This document shows positions 1-10,600 of a stretch of DNA of 64,000 nucleotides, one piece after another (position 1 is the first letter of the stretch; each line of letters opens with the position of its first letter). The position numbers were made by a program, and so were the translations under genes. The notes under the pieces are model-generated. The model did not search any database, was not told the DNA's origin, and saw only the letters and a list, made by a program, of their open reading frames with translations. The stretch is taken from contig CM046850.1 of the NCBI GenBank assembly GCA_025618425.1, forward strand, positions 847,819 to 911,818. The letters run 5' to 3'. This DNA is from Heliocidaris tuberculata. Lineage: Eukaryota; Echinodermata; Echinoidea; Camarodonta; Echinometridae.

Positions 1-1569
1 GTGCTGATAACTTGTTCATTTTACATACAGTAAAGGAGGAAGATGTTTTAAAGGAAATTCTTAAGCTAAAAAATAAGAAATCTATTGGCGTTGATGGTAT
101 ATCGACTTTTATTTTAAAAACATGTGCAAACGAATTAATTGGATCTATAACATACTTAATTAATAAGTCAATCCTAGACGGAAAAGTACCAGCCTCATGG
201 AAGATAGCCAAAATAATTCCTTTACATAAAAAAGGTGACAAATCAAATCCTGATAACTATAGACCAATTTCCCTTCTTCCATGTATCTCAAAAGTTCTTG
301 AAAAAATTGTCCTAAATCAGCTCAATAAGTTCATTGACATAAATAAAGTATTAGTCCCAGAGCAATTCGGATTTAGGGCAAAGCACTCAACCACAACAGC
401 ATTAATGAAAGTAACTGACGACTGGCTCCAAGCCATGGATAATGGGCAATATACCGGGGCAATATACCGGGGCGATATTTATAGATTTACACAAAGCTTT
501 CGATATGGTTAACCACGAGCTACTTTCATTTAAACTCTTACGGCTAGGTATAGTTGGAAAATCTCTAGACTGGTTTACAAGTTATTTATCAAATAGGAAA
601 ATTACAACTTTTATTAATAATGTGTTTTCAGAAGAATACTCGGTTAATAACGGAGTGCCCCAGGGGAGTTTGATCGGGCCAATTCTCTTTGTAATATTTA
701 TTAATGATTTAGCTTCTTTATTTGACAAATGTTCATTTCATTTATATGCAGATGATACCGTTTTATATTTTTCTGATAAAGATCCGAAAGTCGTCGAAAC
801 AGTTTTAAATGACGAACTCGCCAAAGTAATCCAGTGGATGAACAAAAATAAATTGAAATTAAATTGTACAAAAACTGTAGGTATGTTATTTGGAACGAGA
901 CAGATGTTAGCAAGGCACAGTGATTTAGATTTTAAAATTCATAATACAAAAATTCAGAATGTAGACACTGTCAAATATCTTGGTGTTTTTATTGATAAAG
1001 AGCTTAAATGGAATAACCAAATTGAAAAAATGTGCTCAAAAATAGGCAAAATGATAGGTTTTCTTGGAAGACTGAGGTATTTTGTTAATGAATCTATTTT
1101 AAAAATCGTATATTCTTCTACTATTCTTCCCCATTTTGACTACGCAGATATAATTTGGCAGTCTGCCCCTAAGAGATATTTAGATTTGTTACAAAAACTT
1201 CAGAACAGAGCAGGTAGAATCATATTAAAGATAAATCCATATTCCCATACCTCTACTTCTCATATTCATGACATTTTAAAATGGAAGAAATTGAGTGTCC
1301 GTCAAGAAGAACATATGCATATTATGATGTTCAAATTTTCAAATGATCTTGTACCTTTATATATAAAACGCCCTATTGCTATTAAACCAGACATGTATTT
1401 TCTTCTTTCTGTAGGTAACCTCAGTCTCCCCAAACCGAGAACCAATAACTGTAAAAGAACATTCTACTACAGAGGAGCTTCATTATACAACAAATTGCCA
1501 TCAAATACCCGTAGTGCTTTTACAATCCAAACTTTTAAATCCAATTTACAAAATTATTTCAAAGTATAG
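1..1569 (+). pseudogene. LINE reverse transcriptase, frameshifted
   Basis: Two overlapping frames together encode a LINE RT domain that would have copied the element's RNA at its target site. Frame 1 (to about 470) carries the VDGIS and NYRPISLL motifs and FGFRAKHST. Frame 2 (from about 460 to 1569) carries FIDLHKAFD (motif A), NNGVPQGSLIGP (motif B) and LYADDTVLY (catalytic motif C), then the thumb and a C-terminal LPSNTRS-type tail. The frames are separated by a directly visible duplication: the 13-mer caatataccgggg occurs twice in tandem near 448-474. This shifts the frame by +1 just before motif A. Outside this lesion the reading frame is clean, so the copy is probably young. Confidence 0.9.
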
Positions 1570-1969
1570 AACTGTGCACAAGGAAGTTTTCATCTCTCTC
1601 TTTCCTCCTATTTTTTTTTTGTTTTTGTTTATAGGGATTGTATGGTTCTCTCTCCCTTATAAACTGCAAATATAATCGAAAAGAATTGTATTTTTAAATG
1701 ATATCATGCATATTCAAGACATTGTTTTTGTTTTGTTTCGTTTTTTACAATATAATTTTTTGTATTCAAGAAGACTTTGTAATTCTTTTTTCCCAAGAAT
1801 TGTAATATTTGTACATATCATTGTTATCAAGGACCCCATGGAAGAACAGCCGTATTTTGTTATTACGGCTGAAATGGGCTATCCGCCGTATGTAAATCAT
1901 GATTTATAATTATTATGTATATATTATTTATGTCATTGATTACGGAAATAAAAAAAAAAAAAAAAAAAA
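1..1969 (+). mobile_element. LINE (non-LTR) retrotransposon, 3' part with poly-A tail
   Basis: The window opens inside the reverse transcriptase ORF of a LINE. The coding part runs to a stop at 1567-1569. About 380 bp of AT-rich 3' UTR follow, then an AATAAA-like signal running into about 22 A residues ending at 1969, which marks the 3' end. The endonuclease domain and ORF1 would lie upstream of base 1. The RT motif set (NYRPISLL, FGFRAKHST, FIDLHKAFD, GVPQGS, YADD) is typical of Jockey/CR1-group LINEs; the clade is an inference from motif style. No target-site duplication can be checked because the 5' end is missing. Confidence 0.9.
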
Positions 1970-2790
1970 GCAATGTTGTAAAATTCATATAATGCACATT
2001 GTTGTGTATTCAACTATCACTGTTTGTCTAGGTTAGAAAAGACTTCATGAAAAATATAAAAACCATTCATGCATTGATTGAAATACATGTATCGGAAGTC
2101 GGTAACCCGAATATTGGACTTTTTTCAGTTTCAGTTTATTATTTCATATTTCACATTTACAGTGTTTTCACAATATAAATGGTGCAAACAATATAAATGG
2201 TACAAATGAACAAATTGAAATGTATATTCCGATGTAAATGTCAGCCATCATTTTGTGTTTTTATACAGTCCTGATGAAGATCATTGATCGAAAGCTTGAC
2301 AAATAAAGGAGGACAATAAAAGCTACGACCGTCTCATATAGTGACATTTCTTTCATTATACCTTCCACTAAAACAACTCGGTCGCTTAGGTCACCCCCTC
2401 CAATCATGAACACGGATCGACACCTCTGACAGGTTGCAAATTTAGGGATAGATGCCATGACCATTTCCTTGGTAGATTTTCGGACAATATTGCTGAATAG
2501 AGGATTTTCACAAAACGATTCTTTTTAAAGTCAAGAAAAAGATAGAAAGGTAATCCATTGTGTCCTAGAATGTGAACGAGGCTGGAAATCCTGCTAGCGA
2601 CCATGTAGTTGACAGAGAGAGAAAGAGAGAGAGAGAGAGGGGTGGAGGCGCTGGGGGGGGGGTGTCTTTCTCTCAAAAACTCCCCTTTGCGATACATTGC
2701 ACCGTTTCTGTTCAGGTAAGTGCCTCTCGACAGTAAATATCAGCCTGAAATCCAATTTTTAGGACCTGGGATCTGCCCATGTTCAAGCAT
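1970..2790. other. Intergenic, repeat-derived
   Basis: No gene is visible. Bases 2128-2160 read like a LINE 3' end on the minus strand (tail of the AATAAACTGAAACTGAAA type). An imperfect 18-bp tandem duplication (aatataaatggtRcaaac) follows near 2173-2210. A GA microsatellite (about 2613-2640) runs into a G tract at 2653-2662. Confidence 0.4.
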
Positions 2791-3357
2791 TTACAACAAA
2801 GAGCAGTCACAGCAGCACTTTCCTGTTGTTTGTTCAGGCGATGGCGAGCGCATGATTTCCACGGCACAATCCGTGAATATTTCGTTCACATTTTGTGTGT
2901 TTTTAGCCGAGCTCTCATAGAAGGGCACGCCCCAACGGTTGGCGAGGAGCCACCCTTCGCTGGTGGGTACCACCCGCTCTTGCTCTAAGTCTGCTTTATT
3001 ACCAACAAGTACCATCGGGACTCGATCTGTGCCTTTAACTCTCACAATTTGCTCACGAATGTTCAGAACATCTCCGAAAGATTGTTCACTCGTTACGCTG
3101 TAAACAACCAGAAAACCCTGCCCCTTTCTGGTGTATAAATCCCGCAATGACGAAGACTTTTTCGTATCTTCCACATCAAAAGGCATATCCAAAATTTCTA
3201 AGATCGCCTTGGTGTTTTTAATTTCGATGGCTTTACGATAGCAATCCTCAATCGTTTGGTAGTAATTCTCCACAAAATTTCCTTGGACAAACTGTATTGT
3301 TAGTGAACTTTTGCCGACTCTCCCACTTCCCAAAACAACGACATTATACTCCCTCAT
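2791..3357 (-). CDS. Rap/Ras-like small GTPase with altered switch II
   Basis: A 188-residue, single-exon Ras-family protein closest in style to Rap (MREY start, VVLGSG, FVQGNFVE, TIEDCYRK, GQGF, NEIF). Visible nucleotide-binding motifs are the P-loop GSGRVGKSS (residues 10-18; R at the Ras Gly13 position), the switch I Thr (YYQTIED), NKAD (G4) and ESSAK (G5). The G3/switch II motif DTAGxEQ is replaced: after ILD comes MPFDVEDTKKSSS, about four residues longer, so the Gly60 and residue-61 positions are lost. The C-terminus CCCDCSLL ends in a CaaX box with Leu, predicting geranylgeranylation, with nearby cysteines that could be palmitoylated. Family knowledge says such proteins act as membrane-bound switches. 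I infer impaired GTP hydrolysis here. Lack of introns suggests a retrocopy, but I see no poly-A or flanking repeats. Confidence 0.9.
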   Translation of the reverse strand: MREYNVVVLGSGRVGKSSLTIQFVQGNFVENYYQTIEDCYRKAIEIKNTKAILEILDMPFDVEDTKKSSSLRDLYTRKGQGFLVVYSVTSEQSFGDVLNIREQIVRVKGTDRVPMVLVGNKADLEQERVVPTSEGWLLANRWGVPFYESSAKNTQNVNEIFTDCAVEIMRSPSPEQTTGKCCCDCSLL

Positions 3358-3659
3358 CTTGATAGCTTCGATCGACTTCTGCGCTAAAAGAAAGCTAGAG
3401 TATTTCTATCATAAAAATCTTGCAAAGAAAACTTTCCTGTCTGAAAACTCAAAGCTGTATTTCCAATCTAAATTATGAAAAAGACAAGTGTCGTGATTTT
3501 GATCAAACTCTTCCTCTTTGAAACATCACATGAGTTGTCACGTTTGAGTGTCTTTTCTATACAGTTCATGAGCCCAATTTTTCCTGCAGGAAATCAGTGC
3601 TTGTAGATCGGAAGATACAGCAATGTTTTTGGCCTATTACCGGATTTTTGTAAGAGCAC

Positions 3660-3843
3660 TATAAGGAAGAGTAGGGGGGGGGGGGGGGTGGGGTGTATCC
3701 CGGACGCCACAGCGGTGGATCCAGGATTGTACAAAAGGGGGAAGAGAAATTTCCAATGATGATGATGATGATGACAAAAAATAGTGGTGGTAGTAGTAGT
3801 AGTAGTAGTAGTATTAATAATAATAATAATAACAATAATAATG

Positions 3844-3889
<46 letters not shown>

Positions 3890-3903
3890 TAATAATAATA
3901 ATG

Positions 3904-3934
<31 letters not shown>

Positions 3935-4014
3935 TAATAATGATAATAATAATAATAATAATGATGATGATGATGATCATGATGATGATAATAATAATAA
4001 TAATAATAATAATG

Positions 4015-4060
<46 letters not shown>

Positions 4061-4225
4061 TAATAAGAATAATAATAAGCAAGCCTGAAAGGTCATGGAC
4101 TAGAATGAAAAGGAGAATTACGAATAAGATGAGGACTTGTTGAAACAAAAACTAACCCTAGATTTCTGGATGAAATCCGGTTACTTCTTAATTTACCAAG
4201 TGATCATTAGGTTGTGGACAAATCG

Positions 4226-4313
<88 letters not shown>

Positions 4314-4480
4314 CAATAATAATAATAATAACAACAATAATAATAATAATGATAATAATGAAAATAATAATAATAATGATAACAATAATAATAATAATAA
4401 TGATAATAATGAAAATAATAATAATAATAATAATAATGATAATAATAATAATAATAATAATAATAATGTAATAATGAAGA
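3660..4480. repeat. G tract plus long AAT/GAT/GTA microsatellite arrays
   Basis: A G-rich tract (about 3676-3693) is followed by short GAT and GTA arrays (3757-3813). An interrupted AAT array with ATG variants runs 3813-4079, and a second one 4227-4470 with AAC and GAA variants. They lie between the intact Rap-like gene and its broken relative. Apparent poly-Asn, poly-Ile and poly-Tyr frames here are products of the repeat. Confidence 0.95.
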
Positions 4481-5567
4481 TGGAAATAACAATGCTAATA
4501 ACAGTAACAATAGCGGTAGCAATTTATAAAGCGTCTTTTCCACTGGATACAAAACGCTTTGATATGTCATCCCTTGGTCCTGAGTATGATTATTCCCAGG
4601 AACATAATTTCGGGAATCGAGCCGGCCCTCTATCATTGCGATTCTGTTATTGCCCAGCATCCGTCTGTTATTTGTAAGTTTGTTTGAATGTTCGATCAAG
4701 GAGTTATCACAGTAACTCCTTGGTTCGATTGAGTGAAGGGAAATAAAATGAACCGAGTTCGACCAAGGCCGATGCACGGGTAGAAAGCTGATAGGCCAGG
4801 AGCCTTTCTGACAAGGCATAATAGAGAGCTTGCAAGGTATTTGTGTAATTAACACACGAATGGTATAGATTTCAGCATGGCAACCAGATGGCAATGTGCA
4901 TGTGTTTACATAATCCTGACATTATCATTTGACTACTTTTGAGAAAGCAATACAATTTTCACAATTTAATAATACTAAATTTTAATGACACTAAATTGCA
5001 CCCCAAGAAAGTTACAGTACTCAAGACTGTACTATGTAAATTTGACCTGAACTGAACGAGACACTTTGGTTGTAAGGCAGAAAAAAAAAATTCAGCTTGG
5101 TTGAGGGGCACTTGGGGTTTTTTCAGGGGCGTGTTTCACTCCCTTCCCGATGGAAATATTTGTCAGTTTTATATTTTTGTAAGGTACACCAATATATCTT
5201 CCTTCTGACAAAATTTGGTCCATGGGCCTTAAGGGGAAAATTTTGCCCCAATTTTTAGAGGCCGTTTGACAACCCATCCCGTATAAGTCCAATCATCGGG
5301 CAGCGCCGATATACGAATCGTCCGATGAGCGCTGTCTGCGCTGATATAAGGGTAGATCAGCTTCAGCGCCGATACATTTGGTAGACCAATCAGGAGCACC
5401 GATATATCAGCGATTTACGAGGAGAAGGAAATCAGCGGCGTAGTTAGGCCCATCGCCTACTTTCATCGGCGACTGAACGCAGATACATGCCGTTGGTGCC
5501 GATAAACAGGTAGATAACTCGATTTGGGGTCAAACGTTATCGTCGCCAGCTTGGGGAGACAATGCAT

Positions 5568-5600
<33 letters not shown>

Positions 5601-5695
5601 GTAGAAGTTTGAAATGATTTCTGGGTATATAGATTTTTCTGATAGCAATTATTTTTAAAAGTCAAGAAAAGAGGTTTCGAACCCTGGATTAACAG
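4480..5695. other. Intergenic region without a recognised gene
   Basis: No exon or named repeat was recognised. Bases 5296-5515 contain five to six scattered variants of a GCGCCGATATA-like word on both strands, giving an unusually CpG-containing island. A T tract of about 27 lies at 5573-5599. Confidence 0.4.
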
Positions 5696-6053
5696 TCAAA
5701 AACAGCAAAAACAGCAATCTCGCTTAGCCCCTGTGGTTGGCTTCTGCTCAGGTGCCAACATGCGTACGATTTCCTCAACGCAATTCTCGAATATTGCGTT
5801 CACATTCTGTATGCTCTCAGAGGAGCTCTCATAGAAGGGCACGCCCCAACGGTTTGCGATGATCATCCCTTCGCTCGTGGGTACCTGCCGCTCGTGCTCC
5901 AAGTCTACTTTATTTCCTACAAGTACCGTCGGGACTCGATCAATGTCCTTAATTCTCTAAATTTCCTCACGGATATTGAGGACATCGTCAAAGGATTGTT
6001 CGCTCGTTACGCTGTAAACTACGAGAAAACCCTGCCCATTTCTGATGTACTAG
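5696..6053 (-). pseudogene. 5'-truncated Rap-like GTPase copy
   Basis: The minus strand encodes the C-terminal half of a protein clearly related to the Rap-like GTPase at 2791-3357. Shared segments are GQGFLVVYSVTSEQSF, VLVGNK(V/A)DLE, NRWGVPFYESS and QNVN.IF. Homology starts abruptly near 6053, at the residue after switch II, so the P-loop and switches I and II are absent. An in-frame TAG at 5957-5959 interrupts the rest. ESSAK has become ESSSE, and the tail CCFCCF lacks a correctly spaced CaaX cysteine. I read it as a decayed tandem duplicate; a still-spliced gene with a distant first exon is unlikely because of the stop. Confidence 0.8.
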
Positions 6054-6569
6054 GTGTTTAAAAAACTGTGGACAATTAAAGTTGAAACATAATGCTCTTA
6101 ACGAAAAAAACAAATGTGTTTCTCTTATTATTCGAAATTTACATGAAACAGTTCTCATTCAAATAAAACTTAGTACATAAACACTCTTTTCAAACATGTT
6201 TTTTTTATTGTTATGAATACCATAACTCTACTACCATGAATATTTTTCTTGACAATGGATACGTTACATATTTATAATAAAAATTTTCGATTAAGGTATA
6301 AAAGTTTAACTTCATATAACCATGTTTACTCGAGTTATCAATTTTCTTGTAGACCTACATAGCCTAATTCTAAAAATAAATGATGAGTTGATGACAGAAT
6401 GATTAGGAAATATTGAAAAATTATACCAATTCTATTGCACGAATTATAGCAGCTATAAAGTACTATTGTCCTACCATGTATCATTCATGCAAAAGTCCGA
6501 CATCTATCTGATGTTTTGGAGAATCCGATCAATTTTTGTTACTCGAATATATTTACGTCTGTAATACAT

Positions 6570-6618
<49 letters not shown>

Positions 6619-7395
6619 CAGTTATTCATTTGATTATATTTAAGGGACTGAGGAAGCAACGTTCGTCATCTAATTCACTCTTATTCATAGATCCATTCTA
6701 ATTGTTAAAAAAAAATAAATTATGAAATGTTTTTTTTCCACATTCAAACTATATCATGGTTTTAACAGCACACATTGCCAACATAACACTAAGTGACAGC
6801 ATTCAAGATTCCATTCCTTACTCTGTCAGCCGATATCTACTACAATATCATTAAAGTAATATGAAGAACGAACAACATTTTTAATCCCCAGAACCTTCCC
6901 ACTTTCAAAAAACGTTTTGGTGTAACTGCTTCTAGAACTTGGAACAATGTCCCATTCTCAATTCGAACAATATCTATCCACATTCAAAAGATGCACAGTA
7001 AAGATGATTAATTCAACACCCGACCTTGTGAACGAATACGACAAATATCGTGCAAAACTACAATTTTGAGTGCCATTGCATCCACCGTTTTCCAGCGTCA
7101 CACCTACCGAGCCGTCATCTCGTCAACCCGAAAGACGAAATCGTTTCTGTCGGAAACTTCAACATGTTCAAAGATGTCTGACGTCGAAATCCGCTATCTA
7201 TACTCTTACCAACATGGCCAACATCTTATACATAGTGCCGTCAAAATGGAAGTAATACTACGGTCGACGAACGTCCTATCGATCAACTACTTGTCCATGA
7301 AAACGTGGTAAAAATTAACGTCCGTCAAAGACGTCGAATACTAAAATATGGAAAATACAAATGTCTTGAGTCTTTGAGTGGCCATGCACTGTGAA
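6054..7395. other. Intergenic with TA microsatellite and a LINE C-terminal remnant
   Basis: A (TA)n microsatellite occupies about 6573-6614. On the plus strand about 6891-7012 reads as the C-terminal end of a LINE ORF (NLPTFKKRF, then GVTASRTWNNVPFSIR, stop at 7010), the same ending style as the element at 1-1569 but a different copy. The stretch 7020-7330 is CpG-containing with no recognised coding content. Confidence 0.45.
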
Positions 7396-7602
7396 CTATA
7401 GATGCCGCGTTTGTGTGATACAGAGAACAAGAAACGCTGTCAATATTGGTAATAAAACGTTCGTATTCACACTTTGATGTCCAGTATTACAATTGTTTCC
7501 CTCGCAGCAGTATGTACATGATCCAAACAAACGACAGCCAGGATTGCATTCTTCGAGGTTATGAACGCATGATCGCTCGATCGACTGACCAGATACGACT
7601 TT
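7396..7602 (-). CDS. LU-protein exon 5 (end of LU3 and GPI signal)
   Basis: Begins after a TTTATTGCAG acceptor in phase 0 and ends at a TAG at 7396-7398. It encodes the second half of LU3 (cysteines through CTYCCEGNNCN), a short polar spacer, and a hydrophobic C-terminal tail without a cytoplasmic domain. Confidence 0.9.
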   Translation of the reverse strand, partial: KVVSGQSIERSCVHNLEECNPGCRLFGSCTYCCEGNNCNTGHQSVNTNVLLPILTAFLVLCITQTRHL

Positions 7603-10600
7603 CTGCAATAAAGAAATGAAGAAGAAAAAAGAAAAAAAATCATTTTGATATACATTTAAAATTTATACAGATGCTTGATAAATGCAATAGCGCAGTCTGT
7701 TTTCGGGCAAACCATGATGAATATAGAGCCCTCATCCATTTGACATCAGTCAGACCCAACTCCGGAAAACCGAGCACAGGTATATACTCCGAAAACGGCG
7801 TATGAATATAGAGCCCTCATCGTTCATTGCGAGGCAGTGTGTACAAAAGGCATGGGGAAAATCTTGCAAAGTCAACCAGCCAACGATATATAATTGTTTA
7901 AAAATAATGCTGCGTGGCAGTTATCTTCAAAATCCTTGAATGATTCGCCATATGAAATGACTTTCAAATGACAAACTTTTGAAATAAATATATCCGCAGC
8001 ATTATTTTTGAAAAATATGTTATCAACAGCAGGTCGACATTGCACGATTTTCCCCATGTTTTTTTACACACTCTCTCGCACTGAACGATGAGGGCTCTAT
8101 ATTCATCTTGCTCCATACGCCGTTTTCGGAGTGTATACCCGTGCTCGGTTTTCCGGAGTTGGGTCTGACTTTGATAATTGTATGAAGAAATAAAGTGAAC
8201 CAACATAAACAATATCGTACTGCTCCCAAACCCACCCCCGATATGACAACGAATCATCATTTAATACCACAGTCACACCGCCAGACCGACCCCACAATGA
8301 ATACAAACCGACCGATTCTTGGCCATTGGTTGCAATGTAATTTTTGGTTCGGTATGTTGTCGGTCTGGCGTCGGTCTTGTTGGTGTGACTGTGGTATAAC
8401 TCATGCACAATCAGACAACAAAGAGTGGAACCGGACACCCCAAAAGACGCGTTAATATAATGACACGAATGGGGGGGGGGGGGGGGGGTTCAGAATAATT
8501 GTGCCAACAAGTCTGCCGAACGTTTTCAAAGAAGACCCCCACAAAAGTGGGTTCATGATTTTGACGACCCGGACGATTAGAGATTTTAAATGGTCATAAT
8601 TATTACACTGCAAAAACCAGGGTGTTAATTCAACACCATCTCGGTATCAATATTAAGCTACACCGGATAAGTGTTAAAACAACATCAGTTAGTATTAAAA
8701 TAAAACCAGTTTGATTCGAAAACTGATGTTGTTTTAACATTTATCTGGTGTAGCCCAATATTGATACCGAGATGATGTTGAATTAACACTTTGGTTTGTG
8801 CAGCTTATAGTTTTCAATTTGACGACAAGGGCAAAATTTCCTTAAAGGTCATGTAAAGTTTTGGTAAGCCCTCAAAAACTGTTCGCCAGATTTCTTCAAT
8901 TTTTGTTGATAAATAGCAAGATACTAGCAATACTAAGACACTGTGAAGATTTCGCCTCCTAAAGTTTAATATTAAACAAATACGAGGAAAAAACTAATTT
9001 ATGTGCCGGGACAGGCACGTAAAATCCCAACAAAGGCAGCATGTGCTATACACTGTACACACACGTGTAAAACCAATAATGAGTAGCTACACACAGTGCA
9101 CACACTCTGTCTCTATGCAAAGCCCCAAGATTGCTGTGCGGGGAGCCGTCGGGGTGGAAGGGTCCTGGCATAATGGCAGTGATCAAGCATTCCTTACAGA
9201 TATTTACACTAAAATTCACCAGAAATCATAGATGGAATACCAAATGATTTCTTACAGACATCTTTTGATACAAGGAGAACAACATGAGACTATATTTAAC
9301 ATGTTTCTTTCCAATTTCCTTTTTGCTACCAATACTGTACATGAGCTTTAAACCAACGATTTTGCTGAAAACAAATTATGGATATCTCTTCAGGAAATAT
9401 GAGTGGATGTGGCACCCCCTTCGTACAAAGACAAAGACGCCCCTGAGAAGGTAAAGTTGTTAAGAGAGAAACACAAATCAATTTGGTAGTATGCCTACCT
9501 TGCAAACGCCTGAACATTGTACAAGTTCGACACCAACACCATTCGGGTCAAACTCAGTGCCGCAAGCACGACTATCCTGAACCTCGAAGGCGTTAGGACT
9601 GTAGTAACATGAGAAACAATCTTGGGTCAGGTTGGACTTCCTTGCGATGACGTCAGGTGGTGCGTCATTACAGAAGGAGCCCTCACAGCAGAATGTACAA
9701 TCCTCCTTATCATCACAATCGTTACAATCGTCTTCATTAAAAGCACAGCCTCGCATTACAGTCGTTTGTTTGGATATGTATACATTCATCTGTATAAAAA
9801 CAAAGAAGAGGAACATTTTGTAATCCTTTTATTTAAAAAAAGGGGGAGTTTATGGGGCCGCTGAAGTGGCAGAGAAGAGTCTATGCAAATTTAATACTGT
9901 TTATATCTGTCATACATGAGCGGCGCCATATCGACTGCGTTTTAACCCACGTTAATCATGCCTATGAAGGCAATCGTTTAACATTTACTCTTTGTACCGT
10001 CGCATCCTTACATGGCTGGCCAATGACCCCGGCAATCCTTGACGCAGTGCGTCAGCACGCTTCGTGTGCATGACATGATGCTGGGGAATACTGAACAATA
10101 ATGATGATAAGCAGTGGAAATTAGAAATTCTTTAGAAATACTTTAGAAAGTAAGCTTCAATTACCTCGCAGGTGGTGTCGCATGTCGTTCTTAATGTCGT
10201 CTCCATCGAGGGATTCACACAGTCGATATCATGGCTGCCGCAGTCGTAGCACCACGTACTGTCTTCGAAGGTCTCTTCGGGCAGGAGATCATTGCAGAGA
10301 TCGTCATCGCAGCAGTGTGTACATGACTCCCAGCCGTCGAGGGGATCAATGAGGCAAATATCGGGGCAGTATTCGTCCTCGTAGCAGCCCCGGGAGATGT
10401 GTATCGTCTCTGGACCTCCCAATGAATTATTCGACACCTTGTAAAAGTCAACATCCCAAGAAAAAAAGATAGATAGGATGGAAATTAGTGTCATCATTAT
10501 AGCTTACAAAATGCATCAAGAATATATATCTGAGAATATAATAAGCCCCAAAGATGTCCTAAAATTCTTAGTTATCATGTTAATGGGGGTATACTTTAGG

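Noticed and set aside
1706..1909. 67-residue frame after the LINE ORF
   Set aside because: Lies in the LINE 3' UTR; no family match.
3594..4148. Long frames rich in Ile, Asn or Asp on both strands
   Set aside because: They translate the AAT/GAT microsatellite; all frames of the repeat are open.
4193..4894. Minus-strand frame of about 230 residues with a Tyr-rich second half
   Set aside because: The second half is the AAT array read as TAT; the first half has no recognised family and no splice signals.
7872..8438. Several overlapping frames on both strands
   Set aside because: They fall within inverted-repeat arms, and palindromy makes both strands open.
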